Origin: Caryophanales bacterium UBA4100 | GTDB lineage: Bacteria > Bacillota > Bacilli > Paenibacillales > UBA4045 | DNA length: 15,591 bases | Reading direction: 5' to 3' | NCBI GenBank assembly: GCA_002383285.1 | Contig: DFXU01000024.1 | Coordinates: forward strand, 26,495-42,085 | Notes under the pieces: generated by a model | Seen by the model: only the letters and a program-made list of their open reading frames with translations | Told to the model about the DNA's origin: nothing | The model's database searches: none | In this document: positions 14,309 to 15,591 of the stretch, piece after piece | Layout of the letters: each line of letters begins with the position of its first letter | How positions within the stretch are numbered: position 1 is the stretch's first letter | Program-made: the position numbers and the translations under genes

Positions 14309-14794
14309 GTCATACAAACTTCACAAAAGTCTTACAGGATTGTGCATCCCCACACTGGAAACACGTATTCAGTTGCTGAGAAGCTCCAGGAAAACTTACT
14401 TCGCAAAGGGCATTCAGTATCCATTGAGAAAATAATCGCGCTACAGGATAACCAACAGGATGTGCAAAAAATCGTGCTAGAGCGCATACCACAGATATCT
14501 GGATACGATGCACTCATTTTCGGAGCCCCAGTTCGAGGTTTTTCTCTCTCACCAGTAATGAAGGCATATATATCACAAATACCATCTTTGCAACAGAAGA
14601 AAGTTGTTTGCTATGTAACCGAATTTTTCCCCTATCCATGGATGGGAGGCAACCAAGCGATCACTCAGATGACAAAAATCTGTGAAGCTAAGAATACGAA
14701 GATCATTGCAACAGGGATTGTAAACTGGTCAAGATATCGCGACAAAAAAATAGCAGTAGTGGTTGAAGAATTCAGCAAACTATTATCATCCTGA
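14303..14794 (+). CDS. Flavodoxin-like protein with atypical N-terminus (possibly a 5'-damaged gene)
   Basis: The 163-residue frame has a flavodoxin fold: the phosphate-binding loop HTGNTYSVAEKL (16-28), YDALIFGAPVRGFSLSP (69-85; second FMN loop), then VVCYVTEFFPYPWMGGNQA and a C-terminal helix ending FSKLLSS. Flavodoxins bind FMN and shuttle low-potential electrons; many short relatives act as quinone or FMN reductases. The N-terminus is odd. The only in-frame ATG near the domain (14303) lies inside the stem of a 13-bp hairpin, with GGGGT just 2 bases upstream and no proper ribosome binding site. The first strand reads YRIVHPHTGNT, apparently one residue shorter than the common IVYxSxTGNT spacing. 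Either the 5' end has been lost or replaced next to the LLM gene, or translation depends on unfolding or on coupling to LLM translation. The rest of the frame is intact. Confidence 0.68.
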   Translation: MFVIQTSQKSYRIVHPHTGNTYSVAEKLQENLLRKGHSVSIEKIIALQDNQQDVQKIVLERIPQISGYDALIFGAPVRGFSLSPVMKAYISQIPSLQQKKVVCYVTEFFPYPWMGGNQAITQMTKICEAKNTKIIATGIVNWSRYRDKKIAVVVEEFSKLLSS

Positions 14795-14988
14795 TACGAA
14801 GAATAACGAAAATCCACCCTCATTCGCCCTTCTTTCATCCCATATATCATCCATTCCATACTACATCCACCTCTTCCGTGTTCTTCAATTCGGTTGTCTT
14901 TTTATTGCAAAAAATACCGTGACCAAAATCATAGGATGAAATTCCCAAAACATTCTATAGTAATGGTAATGAGAGGGGTGGTTTTAAG

Positions 14989-15591
14989 GTGGAAGCACTA
15001 GAATTGGCCAGGTGGCAGTTCGGTATTACTACTGTTTATCATTTTTTGTTCGTTCCATTAACGATTGGGCTTGCTTATTTAATTGCATTCATGCAAACCT
15101 TGTATGTCGTAAAGAATGATGATAAGTACAAGCAGATGGCGAAGTTCTGGGGAAAGATATTCCTACTTAACTTCGCTGTCGGTGTTGTAACGGGTATTAT
15201 GCAAGAGTTTCAATTCGGAATGAATTGGGCGGACTATTCTCGGTATGTTGGTGCAGTCTTTGGCGGTCCGCTTGCGGTAGAAGCACTGGTCTCCTTCTTC
15301 CTAGAGTCTACCTTCCTGGGTGTCTGGATTTTCGGATGGGATCGATTGTCGAAGAAGGTGCACTTGACCTCCATCTGGCTTGTTGCGGTTGCCGCAACCT
15401 TATCAGCCTTATGGATTCTTAGTGCAAATTCGTTCATGCAGGAGCCTGTTGGTTATGAAATTGCCAATGGACGTGCAGAGATGACCAGCTTCTTCGCCTT
15501 ATTAGGAAATAAACAGCTATGGGTCGAATTCCCACATGTCATCTTCGGTGCTCTTGCAACAGGTGCGTTATTCGTTACCGGAATAAGTGCA
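14989..15591 (+). CDS. cydA: Cytochrome bd ubiquinol/menaquinol oxidase subunit I, N-terminal part (3' end outside window)
   Basis: CydA is the heme-carrying membrane subunit of the bd-type terminal oxidase, which reduces O2 to water with electrons from quinol. The 201 visible codons read straight into the window end. They match the family closely: LARWQFGITTVYHFLFVPLTIG (H18, heme ligand), KFWGKIF with FAVGVVTGIMQEFQFGMNW, GAVFGGPLAVEALVSFFLEST (E98 and E106, proton/heme residues), GWDRL, LSALWILSANSFMQ and VEFPHVIFG (H183, ligand position). Several hydrophobic membrane segments are evident. No ATG precedes the first strand; GTG at 14989 with GAGAGGGGTGG upstream is the likely start. The 14795-14988 leader holds no other gene I can support. 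A TATAGT at 14956-14961 could be its -10, but I find no good -35 and no clear Rex-type operator. cydB would be expected beyond the window. Confidence 0.94.
   Translation, partial: MEALELARWQFGITTVYHFLFVPLTIGLAYLIAFMQTLYVVKNDDKYKQMAKFWGKIFLLNFAVGVVTGIMQEFQFGMNWADYSRYVGAVFGGPLAVEALVSFFLESTFLGVWIFGWDRLSKKVHLTSIWLVAVAATLSALWILSANSFMQEPVGYEIANGRAEMTSFFALLGNKQLWVEFPHVIFGALATGALFVTGISA

Noticed and set aside
14665..14859. Minus-strand 64-codon frame with AAGAGGTGG 7 bases before its ATG
   Set aside because: The ribosome-site-like sequence is tempting, but about two thirds of the frame is antisense to the flavodoxin-like gene, the protein has no recognisable features, and the spacer is generally purine-rich on this strand. 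It was kept out of the feature list as unsupported.
14795..14988. Rex or Fnr operator upstream of cydA
   Set aside because: I looked for TTGTG-N8-CACAA-like and TGTGA-N6-TCACA-like symmetry, because cyd genes are often redox-controlled, and found no convincing match.

Overview
The window looks like chromosome of a Paenibacillus- or Cohnella-like member of the Bacillales. The evidence is a set of strong AGGAGG-type ribosome binding sites, frequent TTG/GTG starts, moderate-to-low GC, a very large triple-SLH surface protein with a mid-protein beta-helix region, an ExoA-type exonuclease III, and Gram-positive-like intrinsic terminators. No tRNA, rRNA, CRISPR array, insertion sequence or phage gene was seen. 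Most of the window is ordinary housekeeping and stress-response chromosome, with some accessory genes.

Left part (1-3100, + then -). The 3' end of a typical 2-Cys peroxiredoxin is followed by a one-chain glutaredoxin/thioredoxin-reductase fusion. This is probably the peroxiredoxin's reductase, like AhpF in role but different in build, and its NADPH-binding motifs are missing. A gene-free stretch with a long inverted repeat separates it from a convergent RluA-family pseudouridine synthase, which has a repeat-expanded Ser/Thr/Asn tail at its N-terminus.

Middle-left (3089-5892, -). Reading leftwards, the order is aldo/keto reductase, dhaK, dhaL, then a clear intrinsic terminator. They are probably one operon for a carbonyl compound such as dihydroxyacetone or another ketose. 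No DhaM phosphodonor subunit is present in the window.

Middle (6072-9184). A + strand cluster carries an UPF0303/heme-degrading-domain protein, a DinB-fold protein and exonuclease III. It abuts a decayed scrap of an ABC-transporter ATPase on the other strand. A palindrome-rich spacer follows, and then a WYL-domain HTH regulator on the minus strand.

Middle-right (9185-12932). The WYL regulator is divergent from a short-chain dehydrogenase. A perfect 12+12 bp inverted repeat lies between them and is a good candidate operator. A bidirectional terminator separates the dehydrogenase from a convergent 862-residue secreted SLH protein that ends in a DUF3494 ice-binding-like domain.

Right end (12933-15591, +). 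An LLM flavin-dependent oxidoreductase ends at a 13 bp perfect hairpin, whose right arm contains the only apparent start codon of a flavodoxin-like gene with an atypical N-terminus. The window ends inside cydA, subunit I of cytochrome bd oxidase.

Several starts were moved by inspection of ribosome binding sites: RluA-like to ATG 3060, DhaL to GTG 3814, SDR to ATG 9313, the SLH protein to ATG 12932, and CydA at GTG 14989. Function assignments come from recognising family motifs by eye. No database search was run.
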